Positions 10,552 through 22,153 of a stretch of DNA of 64,000 nt are shown one piece after another. Position numbers and translations under genes: made by a program. The notes beneath the pieces are model-generated. The model had not been told where the DNA came from and searched no databases. It saw only the letters and a program-made list of their open reading frames with translations. Origin of the DNA: Ophioceras dolichostomum (lineage: Eukaryota; Ascomycota; Sordariomycetes; Magnaporthales; Ophioceraceae); contig PYST01000167.1 in assembly GCA_003049485.1 (NCBI GenBank), positions 1 through 64,000 on the forward strand. The letters are read 5' to 3'. Position 1 is the first letter of the stretch, and the number at the start of each line of letters is the position of its first letter.

Positions 10552-13500
10552 GGTCCTTCTGCTGCAGAGAGAGAGGAAGAGATGGCCGAGATGTTCGAAA
10601 GAAGAGGGGACGCGGAGAGAGCAGGTCACCGAGAGAGAGAGCGCCGGCCCGGTCCCGTCTGTCTGGAGAACCTAGCTAATGTGGGACGCCCAGGACTGCC
10701 TTGGTCTTTGTCCGAACCTCTGTGAAATCCTGGGTCTGGGATCGAGACAAAGTGATGCAGCAATGACTCGGTCCAAAAAAAGCTTGGGCAAAATAACAGC
10801 CTCTTGCAAGAAGCGGCTGGTAAATTCAAGAGCGGCAGAAAGAGAGACAAACCGGTGGCCAGAAGGTCAGAAGGCCACACCAAGGCTGAGGCTCCGACTC
10901 CTTGCCTGGTGTGATCTCCGGATCGTCGACGGTATCGCTGGCCCTGGCGGGGAAACTCCCTGTTGCAACTCGGTCACCGGCATGAAAACAGTCGTCGGGC
11001 GGTCTGAGATCTGGAAAGTGGGACCGCTCTGGGTGGTTGTTGCCAGGCGGGCTGCTCCTTGCTCTTGCTAAAAAGTCCCTGACGGTTTAGGAAGTCCCGA
11101 TCTGAATGCACTCGTTTGAGGAAAGCAGTTCGCACCGGGGCCACATCGAGAGGGGGGAAAATTCAGGTAGAAAGGGAAGGAATTATGTAAACTTTCTCCA
11201 GACCAGGAAGAGCGATCTGCACGACCCTTCGTCTCGGATGTCGCCCGCCGTGGGTGGTGGTCTCGTGATCATTTCAATTACCATATTAGGAAGTGTCGAT
11301 CTCCACTGATTGGTGCACTCATTGATGAACGTTCTCAGTGAAAGTTGAATGCCACCTTGAAATTGGACGCGTCAGTCAAAGATTTCTGCACAAGTGTGAG
11401 CATTATAGGTGTTAAAGGCTGCTTCAATAGTCTCGGCCGAGCCATGCCTCTGGATTCCGGAAACCAGGCAAGAGCCTCTTACAGAGGGAGCTGCTTGCTG
11501 AATATCGTTGACTCCCGGGAGTTGGAAGACCGTACCTACCGGGATCAATAGGGGCTACCAGAGCCTTGAGACGGGTTATCGGCGGCGACTATATGATCGG
11601 AGCGAATTTGGAAAAGCCAAGCAGCTGAGGGATATCGCCGAGCCGTGTGAGCTGTCGTCGGTCATCAATGCTATCGGAAATCCTCAACATCAAACCGATG
11701 TATGTACTGCCAGGGAAAGAAATTCCATATACAGATAGAAAAGTCGACGAGAGCCATCTCGGTGTCCAAGGCTGGCCGTTCTGGTAAGACTGGGGGTCAG
11801 AACAGAGATCTTTTCTGCGGCATAAAAGAGATTCCATCCGGAGAGTCGCGCGACTCTCCCGAGTGCCACGTTGCTCGGAAAATTGAGAACAAGCTTCTGT
11901 ACCTTAGTAGCAGAATGTCTCAGCGAAGAAGAATTAAGTCGGAAAGAAAATCACAAAAAAGGCCAACTCTACCAGTCAAGGAGGCTGTTTACGGGGGGCA
12001 TGTTGAACCCAACTTGTTGTACCAACTCGACCGACGACCAAGATGGGAAGCCCACATGCCGAAGTCCGGGATTCTGCTTTGGATCAACAGGGCAGCTCTC
12101 CGCCCTCTGGTGTGCTTCGGATTGAGCCGCCGAAGCTTATCTGGGTTTCGTTCTGATGAGACCCCAGGAATCCATCCTCTGCTTGTTGACGCTAGAACGT
12201 TTGGAACGTGGAAATTTCTCTTGCCGGACTGTTAGAGCGTGGGCGTGGGATAAACTGTCTCCTCTTCCAGGTGGCTTCTCGCTGCATTCCTCCATGCCTT
12301 CAAGGTGTGTCTAGGCAGGTGCAGATGGACGATGCCGAGTGCCGACCATTCCTATAACCCACAGATCTGATCGAGAGGGTAGCAGAGGACGTAGTCCTGT
12401 ACGCAGTCTCAATCTGAACGAGATAGACAGGTCAAGAGATAACGAAGGGCTTGGAAATGACGCCAGCTCTCGCCGGCAGATTCAACCAACTGGTCTTTAC
12501 GAAGTACGCAGGGACCTCTTTCTGCCCAGTCTTCGGAACTTGTCTACCGTGAGAAATCTGCAGCGCCCGTCCCTTTGAGGGGAGGCAGGCAGGCACGTCT
12601 TCTTGTCCTGAGAGGTTACCAAGGAATCCCGGACCTGGAGGTCTCGAAGAAGCGCTGGGAGAGACCCCCGGATGACGGATGTGACCGTCCGGCGCATGCA
12701 AGCTGCAAAGCCATGACGGGTTCCCCTTCGACTGGACGGCAATCAATCGCACCCCAAGACCCTGCGCTTCTGTGCTTCCAGCGAATAGCCGCTATCACAT
12801 TCTGATCCTCACTCGGGTTCCAGCTTCCGAACTCTGGGGTTTTCTTTCTCCGCCCCTGAAGAACCTCGGCGCGTCTTTCTTCTTTCTTGGTGCGAATGGT
12901 CAAGTCGGGTGAACCTGTTAACAGCCGCGAGGTCGAGCTTGTATCCCTGATCCCTACCGATGTTTGTAACGATGAAAGCATCTCACAATAGGGAGGTAAA
13001 GATCAAGGTAGGGAACGAAGGAGGTTGATAAATGCATCGAGGCTTTGGAACACCCACCCACCCAAATCTCACATATCCAGCGGGACCTAGCCCCTGCCAG
13101 GAGAGATTCAGGGAGATTCGGAGATCGCGATCAAGTCCCGATCGTAGGCGTCCCAATCTGGTAAGCGGAAGCATGCCACCACACGGCCACACAGTCACAC
13201 GTACCTTCATCTCTTTTACTGCATCTCTCTACACAGATGTGCGATGGATGAGAGTGGCAGGCTGGTTTTAAGTGTGGTAAGCGGCCGTTGCGGCGAGGCA
13301 TGTCGTTGAATCAAAGACGGTTCCGGGAGGAGGGGGCCCATGCGGCTTTCGCAGTTAGGGGTGCTGCAGTGCTGCAAGTCGGCGCGCTAGCAGCGCGAGC
13401 AAGCCCCTCCTCTGTGGGAGTGTGCCTGAAAGCAGCAGCTGAAACTCTCTCCCACCCCTGCTGAGACAGCATCAACCCCTGTCTCCCCAGCACACGGCCC

Positions 13501-15087
13501 GCATTTTCGCCTCAGATGTGGAAGGGCCATTCAAGCCTTCTTCAATGCGATCCACGAATTTGCTTGCGGCGGGTTCGCTGGACAAGCCGTCCCCGCCGCC
13601 GTCGCCCTTCTTTCTTTCTCTCTTCACTCTTTTTTTCCCAGGCAGAAATGCAGGGAGATCTCCATCATGGTTCATGCTGGCCCCGAGAGGAAGGGGCGTG
13701 TCCACTGGGTGTCGCTGGCTGGAGGAAGAAGGTGCGGGCCGGGCGTTCCAATTGGCCACTGGCAGCTTTGCTCCGGCTGGCAACCACGAACCCTCGCAGC
13801 CGACCGGTCGCTGTAACACTGCAAGACGTCCGTCCTAACTTCTTCCCCGCACGCCCACACGCCCATTGCCCGCAAGTCCACTCACCCCCTCCACCATGGC
13901 CCAGACCTTTTTCAAACCTCCAAACTGCACAACGCCGCCACAAGCGGACTGCAAAAGAGAGTCAGGAGGAATTCGGCGACAGATGAGCCATGGACGAGAG
14001 ACATAGGAGCCGCTAGTACGTGGCAGCAGCTAGCTCTCAAGGGAGGGAAGGAGGAGGGGTGGAAGATTGGGACTAGGGACATCTTAGGGAGACAATGAGC
14101 CGAGATCGATCTGGGTGAGCTGCTGGCCAGGGAGGCCCCTGTTGCTCCTCTCATCAACCATCATCCCTGGTCAAGTGGTCCAGTCTGTTCACTCGCTTCG
14201 CCGGAAGCATGACGATGACCCTGTCGTTTCTCTCCATTCTCTCCATTCCTTCTTTCGGCTTCCTCCCCTTCCCTCCCCTTCCTTTCCCCCTCGATCTCAG
14301 ACTGCCAGCAGACGAACCCACCCACCAGAAGCCTGCTGGAAAAGCATCTGCCCTCTGCCGTGCCTTGTTGCATGCCTGCGTGCCTCTCCAGTCTCGGCAC
14401 ACTCCTCCCCAGTCTCTCCCTGCTTGCCCTGCTGCGTGGTAGTATTCCGCACATGGCCCTACATCCCTGATGCGATGCGCCCGGGGTCGTCCCTCGTCGC
14501 CGGTCCCCATCAGTCCAAACCATCTGTCTCTGCTTTCTCTCCCTACCTCTCTCTCTCTCTCTCTTTTCCTTCCCTCTCACACCTGATCAACAACCAGAGG
14601 GATGATCATCTCCGGCTGTTACAGCTCTCTTTCGTGTTTTCACTTCTCTTGGTAGGGCGGCGCCTGACTGTCCTTTCTTTCTCTTCTACCTTCCCACCCT
14701 TTCCCTCCTCAAGGCAGGCCTTTCTTTCAAACCTCTTCTTTCCATTCTTGTTAATATCTATCTTTTTTGTTCTATCTTTTCTATTCCCCTCCATCTTTTC
14801 TTCCAATCTCGAATTGAGTGTTCTTGACGGACCGCCGCCACATTCTTTAACACCCAACCACACCGTCGACTCCTGGTCTATCACATCTTCCACTAGTAGT
14901 GGGAAACAAGGGTTTGAGACCCCACCGACGATTTCCGAACTCACGCACGCGGACGCGTACGTACGAAAGCCATTGTTAGAGGGCATACGGAAGAAATAGT
15001 CACCTTGGATGGTTGGGAAAGCATCCCATCCTCCGGGTGCTTTGGACCACCGCTCGACACTCTGGCGTCGACACACGACCGAATAGG
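10552..15087. other. 4.5-kb region without a recognisable gene; CT-rich leader at the right end
   Basis: I found no ORF with a recognisable domain on either strand. ORFs of 100-180 codons exist (for example 11702-12235) but have random-looking composition. The right third (about 14210-14860) is strongly C/T-rich on the plus strand, as in promoters and 5' leaders of highly transcribed fungal genes. It probably belongs to the membrane-protein gene that starts at 15088. A 20-bp perfect palindrome lies at 11840-11859. Confidence 0.4.
14211..14860 (+). promoter_or_regulatory. CT-rich promoter/5' leader tract
   Basis: Long pyrimidine runs (CTCTCTCT, CTTCCTTTCC, TTCTTTCCATTC) occur on the coding strand upstream of the Gly/Asn-rich membrane-protein gene. 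Pyrimidine tracts in this position commonly flank transcription starts in filamentous fungi. The exact start site is not visible. Confidence 0.35.
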
Positions 15088-17571
15088 ATGCTGAGGGAAG
15101 GGGTCATGGCACCAACTATAGACCGGCGCCAGGCGGGCGAGGATGAGCCGCAGGCTGGTCTCCTCAGCATCCTCTCAAGATCGGGTGCTTTGCGTAAAAG
15201 GCAAGGGAAAGGAGCCGGCAAAACTAAGAGTCGAGATGGAGATGGAGACAGAGGGGGAGGTGGCGGTGGTGGTGGAGGTGGAGGAGGGGGAGGAGGAGGT
15301 GGTGGTGGTGGTGGAGGGGCTGGCGGCAACAGCCGGGGCTCTCGCGCATCGGCCAGCAACGACGAAAGCGATGGGAATGGCCGAGGCGGAGGCGGAGGTG
15401 GAGGGGGAGGCGGCGGCGGTGGTGGGAACGGAAAGGGGAAGGGGAACGGCAACGGCAATGATAACGGGAACGACAGCAGCAACGATCGGAAAGGCGATGG
15501 GAACAGTAATGCCAACAAGAACAACGACAACAGCAACGATAATAACACCAACAAGGGCGGTAATGACAACAACCGCGGGGGTAACAAGAACAACGATAAC
15601 AACAACAACAATAATAATAACAACGACAACAAGGACAACAACACCCAGGCACCAGAGGCTACGGCAGCGCCGGTCGTCACGGCCGCCCCCGAAGTCGTCC
15701 CTGCGCCCGTCATCACGTCGACCTCTGTAGCAGCGCCGGAACTCGCCCCCGTCGTCTCACAGGCCCCGATCGAGGCGGCACCCGTCGTATCCCCCGAATC
15801 ACCAGCATCTTCCCCTGTCGCTCCGTCGATCGAGCCTATTGCCGTCCCCGCTCTAGGTTCCACAACCCCAGCTGCCACGCCGACCGTGGTCACCGGGCCC
15901 GACTCGGCGCTCACTTCACTGGTCCCAGGAGCATCGCCGACTGACTCCCTCATCTTAACATCGGCAACACTCACGCCATCTTTGACTGAGGGACTTCAAT
16001 CGCAGATTGACCCTACAGCAACTGCAACCAGCTCTGCTGGGAACCGCAACGGTGGCGGCCGTGGAAATGGAAACGGAAACGGGAACGGGAACGGGAATGG
16101 TAATGGCAGCAGGGGCGGGCGCAACGGCAACGGGGAAGCTGAGCAGCAAGCCCAGGCCCAGGCTCAACAATCCATGAACGGCACCACGGAGCGCGTGCTG
16201 ATCTCGGTTGGCTCAATTGGTAAGACCACACACCATCTTCTCACCATACCACGTGATGAACAGATTCCATCCGGCTAGGGACTCAGGGGCAACCTCCAAC
16301 TAACTGACCCGCAACTTATTCAAGGTGGCTTCATTCTTCTCTGCTTCATCGTTTGGATCGTCTGGCGCACCATGAAGAAGTCGAAGCAGAGGAAGCAGCT
16401 CGGCTCGCAATATGACGCCGCGAGCCGAAGAAGCAGTGGCGGCCCGAAGTTCTACCACCATATTCTGGCCAGGATTCCGTACTTCAAGAACCGGCAGCAG
16501 CAAGCGTGGCAGAACCTGGACGACTCGGACATGGCGGCAGGCGACTTGAAGAAGAGCCGACCAGCCACTCAAGAGAGTGGTGAAACCATGTTCTCCGTCT
16601 CACAGCAGCAGGCCTACTATCCGTCGGAGAAGTCGACGATGACGATGGATGCGACACCACCGCAGGCACCGTCATTGCTCTCGCAGGCGCCCTTGCCTCA
16701 AGTACCGCAGCCGACACACCCGCACCAACTCTCACCACAAGCGCAGGCCCTCATACAGGCCCAGCTACGGCTGCAAACCCAGCCCTTGCAGCCGGTAGGG
16801 TCGATGGACCCGGCGCGGATGCAGCAGCTGCAATACACACTAGCCCGCTCCAACGCCGGCTCCACCACAGTCAGCCCTATCGCCACCACCGTCAACCCCA
16901 TCTTCGGCCACCAGGCGTCCGAGTCGTTCAGCTCGACGAACGCGGCCCAGTTCGGCGCCACGCTCGTCAGCAACATCAGCAGCAGCGACCCGGACGGCAC
17001 GCTGCGGTCGCGCATGCCCGACCGCTTCTACAACCAGAGCGAGCTCGCGCGCCAGCCGTCCGACGCCTACGACCCGGCCAGACGCCAGGTCAACCGCGCC
17101 TCCGAGCTGTCCTCCCTGTCGTCGGGCTTCGGCGACGGCGACATCATCGTGCCGCCGCTCCCCGTCGCGCTGCAGCAACAGGCGCTGGCCATCGCGGCCG
17201 CCGAGGCGGGAGGAGGAAGCGCCGCTGGTGGTGGTGGTGGTGCTGCTGCTAACAACAATAGACTGTCGTGGACGAGCCGCAAGACCGGCTCGAACCGCGA
17301 CACCGTCTACACCGAGTCGAGCGAGGACTCTCCTCCCCGCTTCCGGTCCGTCAACTCGTGGGTCCACCAGCAGACGAGCCGCGTGGCGCGCGCCGCAGCG
17401 GCTGCCTCCGCCTCCGCCGCCGACGTGCCACCCGTGCCGGGCATGCCATACAGCAGCAACATGCCGCCAGAACCACAGCTGGGGATGATGATGGACGACG
17501 GCCAGGCGCCCCGCGCACCGGAGACCGTTCCGGGTACGGGGTTGGGTCCTGGGGGCCGCATATTACCATGA
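15088..17571 (+). CDS. Gly/Asn-rich single-pass membrane protein (fibroin-3-related type)
   Basis: Two exons, 15088..16219 and 16325..17571 (792 aa). The 105-bp intron (GTAAGA...AAG) falls inside the transmembrane segment and keeps it in frame. The first in-frame ATG is 15088; ATG 15106 is a good alternative. Order of regions: a short polar N-terminus, two Gly runs, an Asn/Gly/Asp/Lys-rich stretch, a Pro/Ala/Val/Thr-rich mucin-like stretch, a second Gly-Asn repeat, one hydrophobic helix (about 370-391, VLISVGSIGGFILLCFIVWIVW), then a basic RTMKKSKQRK stop-transfer and a long Ser/Gln-rich cytoplasmic tail with PYFKNRQQQAWQNLD. This layout resembles fungal proteins that I recall being annotated as fibroin-3 related. 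No N-terminal signal peptide is visible, so topology is uncertain. A role at the plasma membrane or wall is inference. Confidence 0.78.
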
Positions 17572-18858
17572 CATGACACGATAAAAGAAAGATAAAAAAC
17601 GAAAAAAAAAGCTGTGTGAACAAAACCAGGGATGAAACGATTTCTGTTACCTCTTCTTTCTCTTCTCTCCTTTTTTTTCAGTCTCTTCCACTTAGTTTCT
17701 TGTTGGCGCAAAACAAAGCTTTTCACAAACAAAAGGGTGGGCGTTTCCTGGGGGCGTTTTTCCAACACACCAATATACCAGAGGTTGCACCCAAGACATT
17801 CATTTATTATTATTTTTCTTCTAACCATTTCTTTCAAAAAATTTCTGACAACTCTAACTTGTATATACGATATCTTTTCTCCTAACACTCTTTTCCTTCC
17901 TTTCTACCTTCCATGGCATGACCGCCGCGGAGACACGGTCACTTTCCCATTTTTTTCTCGACCTATGAATCCTCCCCTCCCCTTCAAGCCTGGCGCTGAG
18001 GGGGTTGTGGGTGGGTGAGCGGGTTTCTTTTTCCACTACTTCACAGCCTTGTGTGGATGGGCTACCTTTTTCTCTTACAACTTACTGTTCCTCTTTCATT
18101 CCTCCGCCTCGTGACGGTTCGATCGATCGACCGAGCAACCTACCCATTAACTTGGCGTGGTGCTTCACCTATTTTGGGTTGCGGAACAGAGTCCTCTGCC
18201 GACAGGCGAGTTCTCTTCCCAGGTCCTCTTTCAAAACAGAAGCGAGGTGGGTGGTGTTCAGGGGGGATGTGGGTGTTTGGTTTGTGTTGGCGGCCAAAAG
18301 AAACTACCTCCGATAGTAATCAAAACTTTTGACGAAAAATTTCATCAATCACAAATCGCTGCCTTCCTAACATGACACCTCGAAATCAATGCATCTAACG
18401 CTGTAGACTTCTACGAGTCGGGCCTATAGTCTCTCCGACTGGTAGGCAGCCGCGTTTGAGATGCTGTTGTGTCCCGTGGTATGGTATCTTTTGAGACTCT
18501 TAACTCCTTCGAGTAACGCGTTGTTCAGCTCAGGGGGCTGGCTCTATACAGCGCCCGCAGTGCTGCTTGCACCACAAGTTGGTTGGGCTGATGTGCTGCT
18601 CGCGCAGTGGTTACACCGCCTACTGGAAGAAGCACTAATGTGCAAAACTCTCACCGCCACAATGAACGCAAAATCCAGAAACACGCACCCAACTCAACAA
18701 GTCTCACTCCAACAACAGCAAGCAACCATCTCAGGTCGTATCCTCATCCCAAAACCACGTACCGAACCTCCTCAAAGTTTAGGCATCTATCTACCTCTAG
18801 GTATCTACCTAAGTATCTAAACAAGTGAGAGAAAAAAAAAAAAGAGAAACAAACAACC
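17572..18858. other. Intergenic region between membrane protein and VMA22-like gene
   Basis: This 1.3-kb region should contain the 3' UTR of the upstream gene and the promoter of the downstream one. It is T/C-rich around 17640-18130. A TAGGTATCTACCTA-type motif lies at 18779-18820, followed by an A-rich leader right before the ATG at 18859. No gene was recognised. Confidence 0.4.
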
Positions 18859-19749
18859 ATGTCTGCCACTACTGCTACTACAACCATAGCCGATAACAAC
18901 AACATAGACGCCCTACTAGAGCGCTACCTCGCCCTCCTCAATGAGTACACAGAGCTCCGCGCCGCCCTGGGAGCGGCCCAGAGCGGCATGTACCAGAACA
19001 TCGCGCGTGCAAACTTCTCGGCCGACAGGGGCGTGAGGTACGGGCCGGACCGCTTCGATGAGCGCATGCAGGCCTGTCGGCGGTTGCGTATTGAGCAGGG
19101 AGGCTCATTTAGCCTCTCTAGTAGTAGTAGTGCCCCTGGTGGCACTACTGGTGGTGCGTCATCGTCGTCGTCGTCGCCCCCACGATTCACCGTCGTGTCT
19201 TATCCCCCAGTACGCACCGAACCGGGGAGGAGAGAAAAGAAGACGACGACGGATGATGATGATGATGCCGAAGGTGAAGATCGCCCCACCACCACCACCG
19301 CCACCAACTCACCTCCTCCTCCTGCTGGCGGGGAGAAGAAGGATGACTTGACGGACGAAAGCGAAGAAAGCGAAGACGAAAGCACCACCGAAAACGAGAT
19401 GGAGCACTCAAAGGAACAACAAGGCTCCGACGACGACGACGACAACAACAATGCAAAGACGGCCGTCTCTGCTGTCGCAGGCGACCCCCTCCGCTGGTTC
19501 GGCATCCTCACGCCCATGCCCCTCCGCCTCGCCCAGAAGCAGGCCGTGCAGGCCGTCGAGGACCTCGTGCCGCGCCTGGCCGGCGTGGACGCCGAGATGG
19601 CGCTCGTGGAGATCGAGGTGCGGCGCGCGAGGAAGTGGCGGGCTAAGAAGGTGGCTGCTGGTCCTCAGGCCGCCGCGAAGAAGAAGCCTGGGGAAGAAGA
19701 GAAGAAGATGGAGGCAGCGGTGGCAGTGGCGGGGGCGACGACGGCGTAA
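18859..19749 (+). CDS. VMA22: Vma22/CCDC115-like V-ATPase assembly factor
   Basis: Single exon, 296 aa. The N-terminus (about residues 15-80) is a helical stretch, LLERYLALLNEYTELRAAL, followed by QSGMYQNIARANFSADRG and YGPDRFDERMQA, the pattern of the N-terminal coiled coil in CCDC115/Vma22. The C-terminus has the matching second conserved block, DPLRWFGILTPMPLRLAQKQ, then a helix with alternating charges. The middle (about 85-200) is an acidic, Ser/Thr/Glu-rich insertion with poly-Asp runs that shows no fold. In yeast the protein works in the ER with Vma12 and Vma21 to assemble the V0 sector of the vacuolar proton pump. The ATG is preceded by AACAACC, a good fungal start context. The low-complexity linker is longer than in yeast. 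Confidence 0.8.
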   Translation: MSATTATTTIADNNNIDALLERYLALLNEYTELRAALGAAQSGMYQNIARANFSADRGVRYGPDRFDERMQACRRLRIEQGGSFSLSSSSSAPGGTTGGASSSSSSPPRFTVVSYPPVRTEPGRREKKTTTDDDDDAEGEDRPTTTTATNSPPPPAGGEKKDDLTDESEESEDESTTENEMEHSKEQQGSDDDDDNNNAKTAVSAVAGDPLRWFGILTPMPLRLAQKQAVQAVEDLVPRLAGVDAEMALVEIEVRRARKWRAKKVAAGPQAAAKKKPGEEEKKMEAAVAVAGATTA

Positions 19750-20494
19750 GGGGTTTGGGTTGGGAGGGATCCCGCACGGTTTTTGTGCGTGTCGATGTGT
19801 GTGCGTACTTGCGAGATTGGCTTTATGTCGGCGAAGGGTTTTGATGGGAGGTGGAATGAGTGGATGGGCTCTGGTGGCTGGTAGAGCCGAAGTAAGTCAG
19901 GTTCTCCTAGGCCAAGTGAGGCGACCTAGGCATGCATGTACGGACCTGGAGGGGCAGAAAACAAACTGAATCGATTGCGTTCGATAGATACCATCTAATT
20001 AAGGTATTAAAAACTACGCTGCGTACTAACCTAGCAATATAATCCGTATATCCCATCCGATGTTTCGTTGTTTCTTTCCCCCCATATCCATCTCGAACCT
20101 TCTCATCCAAGTCTAATATGATTCAGTCTCGATATCTGTATCCCAAGTTTCAAGTAGGTGCCTCGAGGTAGGTGGTAGATAAGTGAAAGCAGCAGGGGCT
20201 CTTCGCCTTTCGCAGGTGTCTAGCCACTCGTCTCACCTCTATTAGAGATAATTAATACGGCGGCAGAAAGTGAGTTTGCTAGGTAACGATTCTCCTTCAA
20301 TGCAGATGATTTTGGCTCAGGAGAGAATACGACAGACGAGTCGATTAGCCACACCAGACAAGAGATCCCAAAAAGGAATGGAGGAAAAGGTGTCTTGTGT
20401 GTCCCGTCTTCTAGGGTGTTTGTATGTACTTACCTAGTAGACATATCGCATAGGTACGACCTGATCACATATCCCATACTTTAGCGATAGTGGT
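19750..20494. other. Convergent intergenic region, no gene seen
   Basis: This stretch separates the stops of the VMA22-like gene (+) and the histidine phosphatase gene (-). AT-rich segments near 19980-20060 and 20230-20280 fit 3' ends. A GAGGTAGGTGGTAG motif lies near 20160-20177. No ORF with protein-like composition was seen. Confidence 0.4.
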
Positions 20495-22153
20495 CTAGTA
20501 TCCGGCAGGAGGATCCGGCCTCTTAGGGAAGGCGGCATCCCCCAAATTCGCCTGACACTCGGCCCTCCAGTCGCGCGGGGTGAACTTGTCCGCGACGGCC
20601 TTGAACGCCGCCAGGGTGCAGAAGGACTCGTCGCCGTCCAGGTGGTTGCCGGGGGCGCGGCAGCCGGGGACCTTCACGGCCTCGTCGTTGTACCGCACGC
20701 GCACGAAGTAGCCGTCCAGCTTGGCTTTCTCGGCCGGTGTCAGTGAGTGGGTGGGTTTTCGCCCGATGGAAGAAGAGGGTGGCAGCGTCGACGGCTGCTT
20801 AGAAGAAGAAGAAGAAGAAGAAGAGGATAGCCTGGACATGAGTGTGCTCCATGTACTACCACTGCCGCCCGTGCTGCCGCTGGAAGTAGTTGTAGTAACA
20901 GGAGTAGTAGTTGTAGGAGGAGGAGAAGAGAAAGAAAGATCTGGCTGGGTCTTCTTGAAAAGCTCGATGGCGATGTGGCTGGTAAAAGGGGGCCATGGCA
21001 TATCGCGGTCGTCGGCGGCGCCCATGCTGACGAGGAAGCCGGCTAGGGTGGAGTCGTGACACCCAGAGAGGCCGAACTTCACCGGGTTGGCGGACGCTGT
21101 GGTGATGATATTTGTCGACTTTGCTGATGCGGAGGAGGATCTTTCCGCGGGCGGAGGCGCAGCAGCTGCCTCGGCACTGGCGACCATGCGCTGGACGATG
21201 TCCCCAGCCAGGGCGCCAGTCCCCAGTGTGCGGAACTCGAGCGACTCCCTGAATCCGGCGATTGCTGCCTCCAAGACGATCTTCTCGGTCGTGCGCATGC
21301 CCTTCTCGTCGTAGAACTCATTGGGCAGGCGGGTGTCGGGCCCGTGGGCGAGGGTGGCGTTGACGGTGTCCATGATGCCGTAGAGCTCCGGGTGCGAGTC
21401 GACGGCCACGCGGGGGCTGTCCTCGGGCATCCATTTGGCCCAGAGGCGGTTGAGGTACTCGAGCTCCTCGGAGTCGTTCCACCGTGCGGCAGCGCGCTCC
21501 TTGAACGCCGCTGCCAGCTCCTTCCAGCGCGGACAGAACGCCTCGTTTGGGTACAGCGTCTCGTCCTTCATCTCTCGGATGACGATGGGGGGCGGCTCGA
21601 AGGGGCTGCCGTCCGCGCCGGGGAGCCGGGTCTGTGGGGGGTAGAGGGCCAGGAAGGTCTGCTGCATTGACTCCAGGGCGCGCGGCATGTGCGTGCTGCG
21701 CAGGTACATCCCGTCGGTGGAGCGGATCGCCGGCGGCAGGAAGCCCAGGCGGTCGACGTAGAGCGACCTCAGACGTCGGCCGAGCTCGTGCGTCGAGGCG
21801 CGGCCCTCGTCGGTGAGCACGCCCATCGCACACACGCCGTCGAGCTCGCCCCTTGGGCCCGTCGCGGCCTGCGGTGCATCATGGGATTCTTCAAAGGTCT
21901 CCAGCCGCTGGATCCACTCCATAGTCGAGGTCCTGTTGCTGCTTTCACGGTCGAGGACGGGCGACTTCAGCAGCTTGGGGACGTGGCAGTACGGCCAGAA
22001 CGGCGGGAGACCGGTGTTCTGGAACCGGCCCCGCGTCGGGGTCCGCTCGCCGTGTCTCATCAGCACCTGCACCTGCAGGAGGTCGAGGCCGGCGGGGTAG
22101 AGCTTCCGCAGCTCCTCTTCCGTGTAGGGCTTTCTCGGCTGAAGGGCCGCCAT
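20495..22153 (-). CDS. Histidine acid phosphatase family protein (ACP6-like)
   Basis: Single exon, 552 aa from the ATG at 22153 (MAALQPRKPYTEEELRKLYP). The reading frame extends to 22258, but the extra residues do not look conserved. The catalytic motif is QVQVLMRHGERTPTRGRF (about residues 27-44), with the nucleophilic His in RHGERTP. The second conserved block is YLRSTHMPRALESMQQTF. The C-terminal catalytic pair is GCHDSTLAGFL, the His-Asp proton donor. These define the histidine phosphatase branch 2 (acid phosphatase) fold. There is no signal peptide, so the enzyme is probably intracellular, unlike secreted fungal phytases. It looks most like animal ACP6 lysophosphatidate phosphatase, but the substrate is not proven. 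A Ser/Thr-rich insertion of about 60 residues sits between the HD motif and the C-terminus. Confidence 0.85.
   Translation of the reverse strand: MAALQPRKPYTEEELRKLYPAGLDLLQVQVLMRHGERTPTRGRFQNTGLPPFWPYCHVPKLLKSPVLDRESSNRTSTMEWIQRLETFEESHDAPQAATGPRGELDGVCAMGVLTDEGRASTHELGRRLRSLYVDRLGFLPPAIRSTDGMYLRSTHMPRALESMQQTFLALYPPQTRLPGADGSPFEPPPIVIREMKDETLYPNEAFCPRWKELAAAFKERAAARWNDSEELEYLNRLWAKWMPEDSPRVAVDSHPELYGIMDTVNATLAHGPDTRLPNEFYDEKGMRTTEKIVLEAAIAGFRESLEFRTLGTGALAGDIVQRMVASAEAAAAPPPAERSSSASAKSTNIITTASANPVKFGLSGCHDSTLAGFLVSMGAADDRDMPWPPFTSHIAIELFKKTQPDLSFSSPPPTTTTPVTTTTSSGSTGGSGSTWSTLMSRLSSSSSSSSSKQPSTLPPSSSIGRKPTHSLTPAEKAKLDGYFVRVRYNDEAVKVPGCRAPGNHLDGDESFCTLAAFKAVADKFTPRDWRAECQANLGDAAFPKRPDPPAGY

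Noticed and set aside
14115..14999. 294-codon plus-strand frame upstream of the membrane-protein gene
   Set aside because: Its Ser/Leu/Phe/Pro composition comes from CT-rich leader DNA. No conserved feature was seen, and it ends before the downstream gene.
18590..18625. tRNA A-box-like sequence (CGCAGTGGTTACACCGCC)
   Set aside because: No B box (GGTTCGANNCC) or acceptor-stem pairing is found downstream.
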